Notes under the pieces: model-generated
Database searches by the model: none
Seen by the model: the letters and a program-made list of their open reading frames with translations, nothing else
Told to the model about the DNA's origin: nothing
Shown: positions 20,666 to 33,725 of the stretch, one piece after another
Layout: each line of letters begins with the position of its first letter
Numbering within the stretch: position 1 is the stretch's first letter
Assembly: GCA_015501595.1 (NCBI GenBank)
Contig: JADNRX010000319.1
Coordinates: 1-62,094, forward strand
Length of the DNA: 62,094 bases
Source of the DNA: Hymenopellis radicata
Lineage: Eukaryota; Basidiomycota; Agaricomycetes; Agaricales; Physalacriaceae
Direction of reading: 5' to 3'
Position numbers and translations under genes: made by a program

Positions 20666-21920
20666 GTGGATTCGGCAACCGCCCTCCCGCTCACCATTCT
20701 CCTCCACTCCCCCACGCACGTCGCCCGTCTCAACGCACCGACATCGCCCTTGACGGTTAACCCACCACTACCGATGGATCCGCCGCTGCATCCCGCCACG
20801 GACTCTCCCGCCCCGCGCTTCTACGATCCTAACTTTAACCTGCTCCGCGTACGACGGCAGAGCCAGGAACGCAAAGTCAGCTCTTACTCAAACAACCCGC
20901 CGAGTCCCGGCCTCGAAGACGGATGCGGCTGAGCTGCATGGGTACGCTTAGGAGGCGGCGAAGCGGAGGCGCCATGAACGTGCCGACGACACCGGCAGTC
21001 GTAGTCAGTGTCGGCGCGATGCATCACACCTCGACTCGCGCCGTGCCTTGGGCTTCGATGCGTGATCTCAAGGAGGGCGACGTTGCTGTACGCATTCGGC
21101 GGTCTACGAAGCGTCGAACTCACCTGCAGCATCGTACGACGAACAAGTGTCCATTAGCGCAGTAGAAACGTTGCAGGAACGGACTGACTTCAACGTGTTC
21201 GTCACGCCCTGCCATTCACGACCCACCGCTACCCGTATCCTGATACTCTTATAAAAATCCTCCGTCCCCCTTGATAGTGTCCACTCCAAACTAGAGAATA
21301 TCCCAATCTCGCAACACACTCGCTGGGCTCAACCTGACACGGTTGAGAAACGTCCCTCGTATCGCGCACATAGAACACCCCAGGTGCCTCATACCACACC
21401 TCCGCATGCGCGCGCGTGCTAGTGCGAATGCATTGAAGAATTTGAATAGTCTAGCTCCTGTACAGGTATCCAAGTCGGTGAGTCGAATATACCGGATTGC
21501 TGTATCTGTGACTACTTTCTCTTCCCTGATATCATCTATTAACCTCTTCTTCAGGCCTCTTCGCCGTGTCTGTACGGCACGCGTTTTTCATCGCGCCTGG
21601 CTCCCACACATTCCACTAGAGGAGGAAGCTCTAGATTCCGACGCAGACGACGGGGCCTACAAGCCCGCTGTGCCTTCAAATGCAGCAATGGAGAAGCGAC
21701 GTCAGGAAGACCGTGAGCGAGAGGCTGCGAGACAGATTGACCTAGAAGGGATACGGACGAGGAGGCAGAGGCAGACGTGAGGAGCAGGCGATGGACGTGG
21801 AGGCACCTGCAGGTGGCCCACGCTTATCACGCACCCGGGCTCGGCGCCTGGGTCGGAGGAGGCGGTGGACGTGGGCGACGAGGAGAGGGTGGTGGATGTG
21901 AACGAGAAGGAGGTCAAGTT
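20666..21920 (+). pseudogene. FHA-RING (Dma1/CHFR-like) relic with internal inversion
   Basis: Plus-strand remnants in order: PRFYDPNFNLLRVRRQS (about 20810), NVPTTPA and DLKEGD (20970-21080), NALKNLNSLAPV (about 21430), a RING scrap (about 21553-21610) and an acidic tail (LDSDAD, KRRQEDRERE). The middle, GTFLNRVRLSPA then GTEDFYKSIRIRVAVGREW, reads on the minus strand between about 21395 and 21185, so that piece is inverted. Family role: FHA phosphopeptide binding plus RING ubiquitin ligase in cytokinesis/spindle checkpoints (known for Dma1/CHFR). This copy cannot encode it. Confidence 0.6.
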
Positions 21921-22282
21921 GGGGTCGTAGCGATGTTCTCGTACAAGCTATATTCGCTTTTTCCTTTTGTTAATTTCATTGTTGGATGCAGTCCATTTTA
22001 TTTGCTGGATATATGGACTTGCATGGAAAGACAGGAAAGCTGTACCCGGGCAAAAGGGTTAGGTCTACTCCTAAGAGAGATTCTATTTTCTGCCTGAAGA
22101 ACGTGTTTCACTGCGGCACTTACGCCACTGTCAACTGTTACGTTCATAATGCCTCGATGGCGAAACGGTTGTCCAATAAACTCGTCGTTGGCTGTCCTCG
22201 AGGACCCTGGATAGCAAACTACACAGTCTTTCCCTCGTCCTAGAAATCGACTATGCCGTTGTCAATACGAGGCGTCACGCGT

Positions 22283-22502
22283 CCTCCGATAACGCAATGT
22301 CAGAAATGCTGTTTATGTTCTCAATTGGGTTGCTTCTCGTGATCACGCCAGCATTACGAAGTGGCGCACTTACCGGATTCATCATGGACGGGATGCCATC
22401 ACATACAGCCATGTCAATGAATCCTGTGCCGGTCCGAGGACAAGATCCGTGGATGATCCCACTGGCGTCAACGGCATTCCTTCGCTGCCTCCGACCTTCA
22501 TC
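22283..22502 (+). promoter_or_regulatory. 5' flank of HeLo-like copy 2, conserved with copy 3
   Basis: The block from GATAACGCAATG to the start codon is recognisably shared with 26633-26875 (GATAACGCAATG, TCAATTGGGT, CCAGCATTACGAAG, GTCAATGAATCCTGTG-like). It is likely promoter plus 5' UTR. No TATA box was assigned. Confidence 0.45.
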
Positions 22503-24127
22503 ATGCCCGCCCACGATATCTCCCCCACGGATGACTGCTCGATGGCTCAGGATGTATCTGACGACGACTTCCATGATGAAGATGCCGAATCCGACTACCA
22601 GAGTTGCAGGTCCTCGATTTCAGATGAAGAGGAGGAGCGCCCGGAGGAGTATGTGGAAGGGGAGCTTGAGATTCTCCAGTGGAACTATGCAGATGATAGA
22701 TTTGAGTCCATGCAAGCAAGGTATGTGACGGGCATTTCCATCTTTGTAGGAACCTCTCATAATGGTGCTTAGCGACGTGCAAGATCTTGTCGGGGTTTCG
22801 ACGACCAGTAGTGAATGGATTTCGGGGATTGAGCTTCAACAACAGTTTCATGCACTGATGGAAGTTGGAGAGAGGAGCCTGGATGCGGTGGCTGTACTTG
22901 CTGAGACTGTAGGTGGACCTGCAAGATGGTGGCATCAGTTAGTTTCACATGGGAAAGAGCATGGCTCGGTGAGTATATATCACATTGGGTTGCTTATGTA
23001 GTCTGATCTGTAGAGGATCAACTTTGTCTTCGACCTTCAGGCCTTGCTCATTATCATTATGTCCAGCAAAGGAGCTGCGACCAATTTCTACTGGTGGGAA
23101 CCCCTTCAATTCCACATTCCTAGTCAAGCAATGTACCAGTTCTCCTTCACCTCCAGTTCGTTTGAGGGAAGAATTCTGTTTGATTGGTCACTGGACAGAC
23201 CTTCGAGGGATCTTGCAGAAGTCATGCGGATTGCCCTCCCGCACTTCCGGGAGATGAATGCTCGCATTGATGCGCTGTCAAAGCTGCGGAATGTGGACTA
23301 CTCCTCCGGTTCCTCTGATTCAGCATCGATTTTTGGTCCAACAAACATGGCAAACCTCATCACATGCCTGGACATCGCGGAGAGTGTCGCGAAATTGGTC
23401 CCGGTGTTTGGAGACGTGCTCGAGGGCGCGTGCGGAATCCTGCGGAAGACTATCAGTGCTGCAGAGGCAAGTGGCCTTCCGAAGCATCTGCTTACTACCG
23501 TTCATTTTGCTTGCCATAGGTTGCACGCGCAGCCCGCGATGAATGCAAGGCTCTCGCTGAACATACAGCATGCATAGCACTTGCTATCATCAATGAGATT
23601 GGTTCAACATCCCGTCAACCTGTGATTCCGACTGCGAATATCTTCGACCTATGCGCGTAAGTCCCCGTTGATGTACTCCACTGTATGTCTGATGTTAGTT
23701 ATAGAACGATCGGCGAAGTTGAACGAAGAATTACCAGGCTATCGACACTTGGTCGCGTCAAATACTTTACAGCACGCGGGAAAATCAATGCCGAAGTCAA
23801 AGACCTACGTGTACGAGTCGACAACGCGCGAATCGCGTTCAAAGTGAGTGTCGTACTTGCTGATCTAGTCCTCCCTAACCCCCGTGAAGATTCGAAGCGA
23901 CATTTCAACAACGGGTTTACTGTACGACCTCCGGATGATGCAGACACGTCTCGCATCGCGTGTTGAGGATATCTACATGGGTCAGCAGATGACACACCAC
24001 ATGTTGCATACGCTTCTGGTGGAGGTCGGTCCCAATTTCTCTCTCTGCTCATTTCGACACTCACACAGTCTTGATGCAGGTTCGAGGACATAGAACCGAA
24101 GACGCGCATGTCGAGGAGGCAGACTGA
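22503..24127 (+). CDS. HeLo/MLKL-N-like family protein, copy 2 (intact, 434 aa)
   Basis: Seven exons: 22503-22720, 22773-22968, 23041-23466, 23520-23656, 23699-23843, 23890-24024, 24080-24127; 1305 nt with consistent phases. Start at MPAHDIS because it is conserved in copies 2-4. Residues 1-75 are very acidic (DDDFHDEDAESDYQSC); a helical segment follows (SDVQDLVG...LAETVGG), then SSKGA..WW and a long amphipathic helical bundle (CLDIAESVAKLVPVFGDVL, then TIGEVERRITRLS, then KINAEVKDLRVRVDNARIAF). That pattern resembles fungal HeLo-like/MLKL N-terminal bundles that act in membrane-targeting cell death; this is inference. No enzyme motif or signal peptide. The intron after exon 3 is GC-AG (GAG|GCAAGT). 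Confidence 0.7.
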
Positions 24128-26624
24128 GGAGAGGCGGTTGTCCACGCTCCGTCTAAGGCCTAGGCTAATGACTGTCGATTCGCTGGGCACTGTAGTTTAT
24201 ATCATGAGAGGCAATGTATCGACATTTCTCTGTCCTAGAAGATACACCAATGCGGGTGTCTAAGAGCCGGGAATACCGAAGACGATATAGTAAGATCCCA
24301 GCACGAATCAAGCAGCTACGAACATGGCACATGTCAGATATGGACCCGATAGTCCTAGTGGTGACAATCAGACTAACTAGCCTACTCGTCATTTTGAGGG
24401 AATACACAGGCCGTTGTGCAGCTGTGAAGCCGCGGAAATCCTCCTAGAACGATTACTCAGAAGTTGGATGTTATACTAAATGATTGGTTTACTTACCTCG
24501 GAAACGGCCTGGCGTTCTATGGATAGTATTCAGTCGTGATGGGGGAGATCATAGCGCCGTCAAGATTGTCCAGCCTGTACGGAAATAAACTCCAGGCACT
24601 GCGGCGGAAGCACCACAGCTCACTGCTATACAACCGAAATCCAGGTACTGAATCAAGTCGTCAGTCTCGTCTACAAAGCGCGCCCGACTGATGTCGCGTA
24701 CAGACCAAGGATAATTCATCGCAGATGTGTCCAAAAGAGGCTCTAAAGCAGACCACGGTCAGATACGACTCGTAGCCAGGGCGTATTGACGGAGACCTAA
24801 CATGAGCGCAGTGAGTAACGAGGTAGGAGGACACTGAAGAGGCGTACGAATAAAATCTTTGACGACAACTAGTAGTATTCAACTACCCGAGGAAACCGGC
24901 GTCCAGCTGGCGTGCGACACGAATCAAGTTCGGATTTCTTTTAGAAGTTGTTATGCGACGAGGGAGAAGGTTGCACAACGAGCTTAGCGGATCATGGGCG
25001 AAGACGATAATGAGACGACGATGTATCACCGCCAGGACCCAGGAAGGCGAAAGCAAAACTGAAATGTGGCGTAAATTTGGGGTAAGCCGTCGCTATCACC
25101 GCAGTGAAGAACTCGCAGCGCGAGAGCAGCGGCGGAAACGCCGCGTGCATCCCGTTCAACTGCAACATCCTAGCCTTTCATTGATAAATTAGCCCGGAAA
25201 TTTAAACGTACCTCAGGAAGTTAACCGCCTTAACATCCCAATCAGTCCGGTAGACACGAAGCCAGCAAGATTCAGATCACCATCCAAGAAATGTCCTATC
25301 TTGAGGCACAGGAACTAATGAAACCGGGTCAGGATTGACCGTGAAATTGAGAGCGACGATTCACACCTTTTCGTAGAAAAAAAAAAAGCCGGGCCAGTGA
25401 GGCCAACACACGCTGGAGTCGTTCCGAAATGGCCTATTCCCAAGACGAGGTGTTGTTCCTCACGTCGTTTGAATATGGGAGGTGGCGGCGAAGCCGCCTT
25501 AACTAATGGAATGAGATGAGCACAAAAATACCGGGGAGTACAGAGCAACACACGTACCTGTTTTGATGGTGAAGAATAAAACGGGTCAGAATTCAAACAT
25601 AAAAATTAACCCAAATGCGCACCTTTTTGTGTGGACGAAGAGCTGGTCCGGCGAAGACAACCACGCATGTCCCAGATTCAGGTATCCGTCTCCGTAGTAA
25701 TGCAACGCTTCCTCTACTTAGATGCAGACCTGCTGTCCAGATAGTGGCGAAGCCAGCGCCGCCTTTGCAAATGCTCTGTCGTCTTCAATTCATTAATGCA
25801 AATCCAAGCACTGAGAATGAAGGAACACTCACGAAATGGAGCTTGAAATAGAGACACAAATAGATAGGGAAAATGCACGTTTCGCGAGCATCCCAAGTTT
25901 GCCAGACGGCGACGCCGTCCATGCTTCTCGAATTCGCAAAATTCCGTCGGTCGCGTTAGACTCGATGCCAGTCGCTTCACCAAGCCGACCTCATCCCCTC
26001 AAAAAACCGGCGTTGAGCGCTGGTTCGAGACTACGGTCGCGTTTCCAGCAGATAGACAAGTCGATTCCTTATTGATTCCGGGGGCGCCGTAGGCGCCGAC
26101 GCGTCGCTGACCCAAAGAATCGGATTTGAGGATGAAGGTGACGGCGGTACGAAGGTAACCGTCAAGTTGCCGCATTTGGCCGACATCATGCTCTCCCTCT
26201 TCCCATCATGTTGGGACGCGGCTCCTCTACAATTCGATCCTTTTCGCATTTGGTATACGGTTCTTCTGCACATTCGACTGGATCCTGCGGGTCATCGTGT
26301 GTCACTATCCTTCGAATGGGACAATATCCGTTGACTCGTCGTTTCCCTCCGCTAAAATCTGACTCTGGCTCTTGGACAATGGAGCGTGTTCGAAAATTTG
26401 AACTGTCAGAACTCTGGAGAGCACTGTCTGGGCGACTCTACGTATCGTGTTTCGATATCTTTGGCTTTCAACCCACTTTGATCCCGAATCTGGACGAATT
26501 GAGACGTTCTGGAGCCTCGAAGCAGTCAGGATACGTGTGCAGTCGTTAGCCCTGTTCAATTTCTTTTCGACAAGGCGTCTCTCAGTGACGCGCAGCGCTA
26601 TAACGCACATCCACGCCCTACAAC
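24128..26624. other. Decayed spacer after HeLo-like copy 2
   Basis: No supported gene. Shares scattered blocks with 13445-15300 and 28511-30560, including AGGTGTTGTTC, GCGGCGAAGCCGCCT and TGTTGGGACGCGGCTCCTC. The longest frames here have no recognisable domain. Confidence 0.5.
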
Positions 26625-26875
26625 GTGTACGCTGATAACGCAATGGCAGCAACGCTGTTTATGGATTCAATTGGGTCGCTTCTCCGGATCACACCAGCAT
26701 TACGAAGGCTGAGCTCTGCTGTTCCGGAGTCCTGCACACTCCGGCTTCATCTTGAACGGGATTCCATCATATACAGCAACATCAATGAATCCTGTGTCGG
26801 TCCGAGCACAGGAAGTATTAACGTGTGTCACTGTGTGGCATCAACAGCATTCCTTCGCTTCCTCTTACCCTCATC

Positions 26876-28510
26876 ATGCCCCCCTCAGCCCACGACAGCT
26901 CCTCCACGGACGACGGCTCTAGGGCTCCGGATGTATCTGATGATGAAGTCTCTGATGAAGATGCCGAATCCGACTACCAGAGTTGCGGGTCATCCATGTC
27001 CGATGACGCCGAGGCGCGCACGGTGGCGGATTATGTGGATGAGGAGCTTGAGATTCTTCGATACATCCACGATTCGGAACAATGGGAGCCCATTCAACAA
27101 GCAAGGTATGTCTCCGCCATTTACATGATGGTGTGAACCTGAGACCTCTCACAATGATGCTTAGCGACGTGCAAGATCTTGTCAGGGCTTCGAGGACCAG
27201 TAGTGAATGGATTTCGCCGATTGAGCAGCATAAATGGCTTGAGGCACAGATGGAAGGTGTAGAGAGGAGCCTGGATGCAATAGCTGTACTTGCGGAGACT
27301 GTAGGTGGAGCTGCAAGAGACCAGTGGCATTGTACACTTTCATGTCGGAACAACACGGTGAGTATATAGCACATTGGTCTGCTTATGTAGTCTGATTTGT
27401 AGAGGGTCGGCTTATGCTTGACCCTTCAGGCCTTGATCTTTCTCGTCATGTCCAGCAAAGGAGCTTGGACCAATACCTCCTGGTGGGCATTGGATACACT
27501 CTATATTCCCAGTGAAGGAATGTTCCACTGCTCCTTGACCTCCAATTTGTTCGAGGGAAGGATTCTGCTTGATTTGTCACGGGACAGACCTTCGAAGGAT
27601 TTTGCAGAAGTCATGCGGATTGCCCTCCCGCACTTCCGGGAGATGAATGCTCGCATCGATGCGTTGTCCAAGCTTCGGAATGTGGGCTACTCCTCTGGTT
27701 CCTCCGATTCGGCATCGATTTTTGGTCCAACAAACATGGCAAACCTCATCACATGCCTGGACATCGCGGAGAGTGTCGCGAAATTGGTCCCGGTGTTTGG
27801 AGACGTGCTCGAGGGCGCGTGCGGAATCCTGCGGAAGACTATCAGTGCTGCAGACGCAAGTGACCTTCCGAAGTATATGCTTATGGTTAATTTTGCTTGC
27901 CATAGGTTGCACGTGCAGCCCGCGACGAATGCAAAGCCCTCGCCGAACATACAGTATGCATAACACTTGCTATCATCAATGAGATCGGTTCAACATCCAA
28001 TCAACCTGTTATTCCGACTGCGAATATCTTCGACCTATGCGCGTAAGTCCCCGTTGATATACTCCACTGGCATGTCTGATGTTAGTTCTAGAACGATTGG
28101 TGAAGTTGAACGAAGAATCACCAGGTTATCGACACTTGGCCGCCTCAAATACTTGACAGCACGCGGGAAAATCAATGCCGAAGTCAAAGACCTACGTGTA
28201 CGAGTCGACAATGCGCGAATCGCGTTCAAGGTAAGCGTCGTAGTTGCTGCGCTAGTCCTCCCTAACCCTCGTGAAGATCAGAAGCGACATTTCGACCACA
28301 GGGTTACTGTACGACCTCCGCAGGATGCAGACGCGTCTCGAATCGCGTATCGATGAGCTCTGCGAGGGCCAAAAGACAACACACCACATGTTGCAAACGA
28401 TTTTGGTGGAGGTCGGTACCGATCTCTCTGGTCAGCTCGATACTCACAGAGTCTTGATGCAGGTTCGAAGACGTAGAACCGGAGTTGCGTATGTCGATGA
28501 GGCAGACTGA
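26876..28510 (+). CDS. HeLo/MLKL-N-like family protein, copy 3 (intact, 437 aa)
   Basis: Seven exons: 26876-27105, 27165-27357, 27430-27855, 27906-28042, 28086-28230, 28277-28411, 28463-28510; 1314 nt, phases consistent. Exons 3-7 have exactly the lengths of copy 2 (426, 137, 145, 135, 48). Start at the MPPSAHD that aligns with MPAHDIS. The acidic N-terminus (SDDEVSDEDAESDYQSC) and helical bundle are conserved. The exon 3 donor is again GC (GAC|GCAAGT). Same spacer and 5' flank as copy 2, so the unit was duplicated whole. Confidence 0.72.
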
Positions 28511-31500
28511 GGAGGGGCGGATGCACAGAGTAATCGCCGTTGCTACAATGGCCACCACAGGTTTATGTTGTAATAGTGCGAGCAGGGAATACAACGTTAA
28601 TGTTATCCATGGGAGAAGATACACCGACGTGAGAATTTAAGAGCCGGGAATCCAGAAAAAAGATATAAGCTGCCAGCACGAGTCGATCAAATACGAACAT
28701 AGCACATGTCTCCACTGTCCTAGGCGGCAATCAGACTAGGACTAACCTATTCACCATCTCGAGGAAATATACAGACCATCGTGCAGCTGGGAAGGCTCAG
28801 AAATCATCTTAGAATAATAATTCAGAAATTGGATGCGTTAGACCAAATGATTGGCTTACCTCGGCAACGGCGTGGCGCGGAAGGTTAAAAGGGCCTAACA
28901 TGAGCGTTGCCAGTGACGGAGTGGAGGACACTAAAGAGGGGTACGAAGACAGTCTTTGACCACCCCTACCCGAGGCAACCAGCGTCCAAATGGCATGCCA
29001 CACGAATCGAAGTCCTAAGTGTGCCGGGGATTTCAAATACAACTCGTTTTGCGAGCAGGGAGAAGGTCGCACAGCGCGCTCAGTGGTGGTATCATAGGCG
29101 AATGAGATGATGAGACGACGACCCAGGACGAAAGAAAAAGTGAAGTGTGGCGTAAATTTCAGATTAGACGTCGCTATCACTGCAGTGCAAGCGCGCGCGC
29201 AGAGGCGGAGACGCCACTGTTCACCACGTTCAACTTCGTCGACAAATTAGCCTGGGAATCCAGGTAGACTCAGGGAGTTAACTGCCTAAATATCCCAATC
29301 TGTCTGGGAGACCCGAAGCCAGCACGATTCGGATCGTCATCAAAGGCGATCTCGAGGCGTAGGAACTAATGAAACCGGATCAAAATTGACTTTGAATTTG
29401 AGAGCGAAGATTCAGACCTTTTTCCCAGAGATAAACGAGGTCTTGTTCCTCGCGTCCGAGTCATCTGAACAGTGAATATGGGGGCCGCGGCAAAGCCGCC
29501 TCGACTAATAGAAAGGGATGAGCACAAGCGTGCAGCAGAATAAGAAGCGACACGTACGATTTTCGTGGACAAGCAGATTAAACCTAATGCAATGGGTCAG
29601 ATTTGAGAACAGGAAAACGAAGCCAAATGCTGCATACCTTTTTTGACCTAGAGAGAAAGCCGGTCCGGCAAGGACACCCGCGCCAGTCCTAGACATGAAT
29701 CTCGGTCTCTATGGTAACGAAACCATTCCTGTAGATGCAGATGGCCTGCCCAGGCAGTGGCAAAACCAGCGCCGCCATTGTCAATCCCCTATCTTCTTGG
29801 TCAATGTAATCTCAAACCTGCGGATGCGGTGAGACGCAGGCAAGTAGGTACATATTCTAAACGCTTCAATAGCAGAAACGAGCTCTGACAGGATGAAAGA
29901 AAGGACGAGAAAAACGCACTTTGCACTAGAAATCCAAGCCTGGTTGGCGAGGCCATTCACGTAGATTCCGTTGTTCGCGTTCCAGCTCGTTGAAAAGTTG
30001 AGTCGTTGTTAATTCTGTAGGCACCGCAGGCGCCGACGCGTCGCTGACACGAAGACTCAGATTTGAGGATCAAGGAGGTGACGGTAAGAAGGTAAGCCGT
30101 ATTTGGCTGCACATGATCGATATGCTTCTCCCTCTTCCCAGCATGTCTCGACGCGGCTCCTCTGCGTCCTGTTGATATTCGGCTTCTTCTCACGTCTACT
30201 GGCTGGATTGTTAGTTCCTTTACTGCCGAATATGCCACGACGCACCGTGTCAATCCTCTCCCTTGGAAATCCAACCACGGTTCTTGGACAAATGATTGTG
30301 CGACTCTGATCAGGCGTCCTGACCGATATCTGGGTGCGTAAACGATGCCGTCCGCGACTTGTAGGACAAGTCGGCCGTCAAAGTTGTGGAGGCGTTTCAC
30401 ACGCACCTTCTCGTCTTTTGTGCCGTGGCGTCTGCTGGCTTGGCTTTAATCGAGCCCTCATCTCGACTGATTGGAGAGACCCAAGTCCTACGACTATTAG
30501 AACTCTGTAGAGCACCGCTTGAACGACGTTACGCACCTTGTCTGGCGTTCAAACCATTCCGAACTTGTATCTCGACGAATTGAATACTCACAGTCGCATT
30601 GACGGTGAAGGCCACAGTGATGGTAAGAAGGAAGGGGGAAATGGGGAGTATCATCTGAGTCTTGCCCCCAGATCGAATTCAGGTCCCGGGCAGATTCTTC
30701 GGTGCACAATTTCGCACCATGATCAGTTGATGGCAGTCCCTCCAGATACACATCTTCCAGATGTCTCGGCACGTTCCTCGACAACGTGGAAAGTACATTC
30801 CCTGGCTAGCTTATTCATGTACCGCCTGTGTGGATGCCCGCCTTCACTCCCGTAGAAAGTGTATCAAAATTGTGATCATCTGTATTATGTAATATTCGCC
30901 GCATCAAGAATCTGACGGTCGCCCTACAGAGAGTCTTTACCCTAACTGTCCTTTGAAAGCAGGAGTTTCCTAGATGTACTTTCCTCTGTACGGCTCTCGA
31001 TATCCTATTGTCTATGGTCTATTGTCTATAGTGATATCTGTATGTATCGAATCCTCTTAATGCGCCGCATTTGACTAGACCACGAAGCGTGAATTGATTC
31101 AGGACCCAACTGTCTACCACCCAAGCCAGTTCCGAAGTAGCGCTTGTACACCCTTACACGTTCGGGAAGGGAAGTTGGTGTCGAAAATCCAAAAACGACA
31201 TCCTGGTCCTGTACATCGGCATCTCAAGCGGAAAGCGCCAGCCTAAACAGGAAATAATCCCACACTCCTCGCTCCATTCCAGTCATCTTTTTAAGCTCTT
31301 TTCTTCCTCGTCACGCATCCGTCAACGCGACAGACACGATGGAGACCAGTAGACTATTGATATAAGTAGCCATGAGGTGCGGTGGATTGTATTCCGATTT
31401 TATTTGCACTAACACCCGACAGCCTGTCAACGACTTGTCCATACCTCCACTCAGTCAGCAACACCCTTAACCTCCTCGACTCCCCACCTCGCATGCTCCT

Positions 31501-31859
31501 TCACCCACCCCCGCACTCAGATGTCAATGTGCTCCCTCCAATCGGCCATCACCCTCGCCTCTGCTGACTTGACGCGGATAGGAAGATCCTCGCCGTCATA
31601 CTACAAGGCAGTCCCCCACAGACTCAACGACACCCTCACCCCACTGGACTCCTCACCCAGCATGCTCCCTCATCCACCCCCGCACCTAGATGACCATGTC
31701 CTTCCTCAGTGCCGCTTACCGTCCCGCGAGCACAACCCCTTCCACCTCGCTGAGCTACCCAACCTACAGGACTTGGAAGGCCGATGTCGACAGCCACGCT
31801 AACTCATTTGATTTATCCAGTCGGAGGAAAGTAGCCAACTGGAACGCATACTTATTCGC
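28511..31859. other. Decayed spacer after HeLo-like copy 3
   Basis: 28511-30560 parallels the spacers after copies 1 and 2. 31255-31390 resembles 20260-20390 (CTCCATTCCAGTCATCT, CGCGACAGAC, TGAGGTGCGGTG), showing that the next unit starts here. Only low-complexity Pro/Leu-rich frames in 31380-31800. No supported gene. Confidence 0.5.
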
Positions 31860-32290
31860 GTGATAAGCGCGCTCTTTAAATTTTGTGCAGGCTCTCGTCA
31901 TCCTGCCACCACCAACCGGCCAACGCGCGTCGCCTTGTTTCGCGTTTTCCGCCTCTATCGCCAACGGACACGTAGCGGCCGTATACACAGTCCCGTTGAC
32001 TCGAAGAAGGACGACCGAGAGTCCCGGAAAAAGTCCAGGATGGCCATACACGCGTGCCAGCAGTACGGACAGGCCTTCCACAGGCCAAGCTCGCTCAAGG
32101 TGCATATGACCACGCATACGGGTGCCAAAGGTGCGTTTTTCCTGTCTTTCTGCGTTGCGACGGCATGTTGAGATATGAGGATATGTAGCGTCTGTGTGTC
32201 CTTGGAAAGGATGCGAAAAGACGTTCAGCGTGAACAGCACTCGCCCACGACGGTCGGCCCAACACGCCTGATGGATCCCGACGCGCCGCC
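31860..32290 (+). pseudogene. C2H2 zinc-finger gene fragment
   Basis: One finger, CQQYGQAFHRPSSLKVHMTTH, with linker TGAK. After a likely intron (donor at about 32130, acceptor at about 32188) the next finger starts VCPWKGCEKTFSVNS and then runs into unrelated sequence. No start region is seen. It appears fused to the FHA-RING relic downstream. Confidence 0.6.
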
Positions 32291-32299
32291 TCTCACGCA

Positions 32300-33578
32300 C
32301 CAGGACTCTCCCCTCCGCCTCGCGCCTCCACGATCCTGAACTTTAACCTGCTCCGTGGACCTGGCCGAACAACCCGCCGAGTCCAGGCTTCGACGGCGGA
32401 GGCGGCTGAGGCCGCCGCTGAGCCGCATGTGTATGCTTAGGAGACGGAGAAGCGGGGGCCCCGTGAACGTGCCGACGACACCGGCGGTTGTATTGCCGAG
32501 TGCGAGTGTCGGCGCGACGCATGACATACGGTCAGTGCCACACCTCGACTCGCGCCGTGCCTTGCGCTATGCTATTACACGCGATCTCAAAGAGGGCGAC
32601 GTAGCTGTCCGCATTCGGCGGTTTACGAAGCGTCGAACTCGCCTGCAGCATCGACTACGACGAACAAGATTGCGTTCAAGTCCAAGGTGGTGTTCCGGGC
32701 GCATGCGGAGGTCTGGTGCGAGGCGCCGGGGCGTGTTTTATGTGCGGTACAAGGAACAGCAGCGGGACGTTTCTCAACCATGTTAGGTTCAGCTCGGCGA
32801 ATACCGAGAGTAGGGCGAGTGTGTTGCACAATGGGTCAAGATACGGGTAGAGGTGGGTAGGGAATAGCAGGGCGGGAAGAATCTGCTGCTAACAGTGAAG
32901 GCAGCAGCCAAGTTCGGATTGCTGTATCTGTGCGTACTTCTCTTGCCTCGATATCATCGATTAACCTCTTCTTCAGGCCTATTCGCCGTGTCTATACGGC
33001 AAGCGCTTTTCATCGCGCCTTGCGCCCACACATTCCACTACAAATGCGAACCTCCATCCTGCGTTGACTTGTCCGCTGTGCCGCTTGGGGAGGAGGTAGA
33101 GGTTGAGGTAGGCATCTATGCTCTTTCTACTTATATTCTAAAAACCAAATATTTTGATCAGGTCCAAGTTGAGCAGGAGGAAGAAGCTCTCGACTCTGAC
33201 GCAGACGAGGAGGCCGACAAACCCGCTACGCCTTCAAAGGCAGCAAAAGAGAAACGACGTCAGGAAGACCGTGAGCGAGACGCAGGGGCGGAGACCGAGG
33301 TTGAGGGTGACGGTTCGGTCGGTCGGTGTCGCAGCAGGATGGAGATTGACCTAGAAGGGATACGGGACGAGGAGGCAGAGGCAGAGGCAGACGTGGAGGA
33401 GGAGGCGATGGACGTGGGCGATGAGGAGAGGGTGCTGAATGTGAATGAGAGGGAGGTCAAGTTGGGGTCGCTACAAGCTATATCTGTTTTTCTTTTTGTT
33501 GCTTTCATTGTTGGATGGCGTCTATTGTACGAGACTACGATAATATTGGGTGTTTGTTTTGCTTGGAATTTAAATTAG
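32300..33578 (+). pseudogene. FHA-RING (Dma1/CHFR-like) relic, second copy
   Basis: Pieces in the right order but different frames: NVPTTPAVV (about 32470), DLKEGD (about 32585), FHA core KIAFKSKVVFRAHAEVW then SSGTFLNHVR (32665-32800), RING remnant QALFIAPCAHTFHYKC (about 32998-33050) and a long acidic tail with KRRQEDRERDAGAETEVEGDG (33180-33480). The RING lacks its first Cys pair and its tail. Frameshifts and missing segments make it non-functional. It is less scrambled than the 20.7-21.9 kb copy, and precedes HeLo-like copy 4 just as that one precedes copy 2. Confidence 0.65.
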
Positions 33579-33725
33579 TTTTGATTTCATGATCTCTTGC
33601 ACATTCCGGATTTGTTCCGGATTCTTTTGCAGCTTCCTCCGAATGCTGTGCAGATCCGAGCACAGGAAGTATTGTCGCGCGTGTTGTGATCCCATCAACA
33701 GCATTCGTTGCCTCTTACCCTCATG

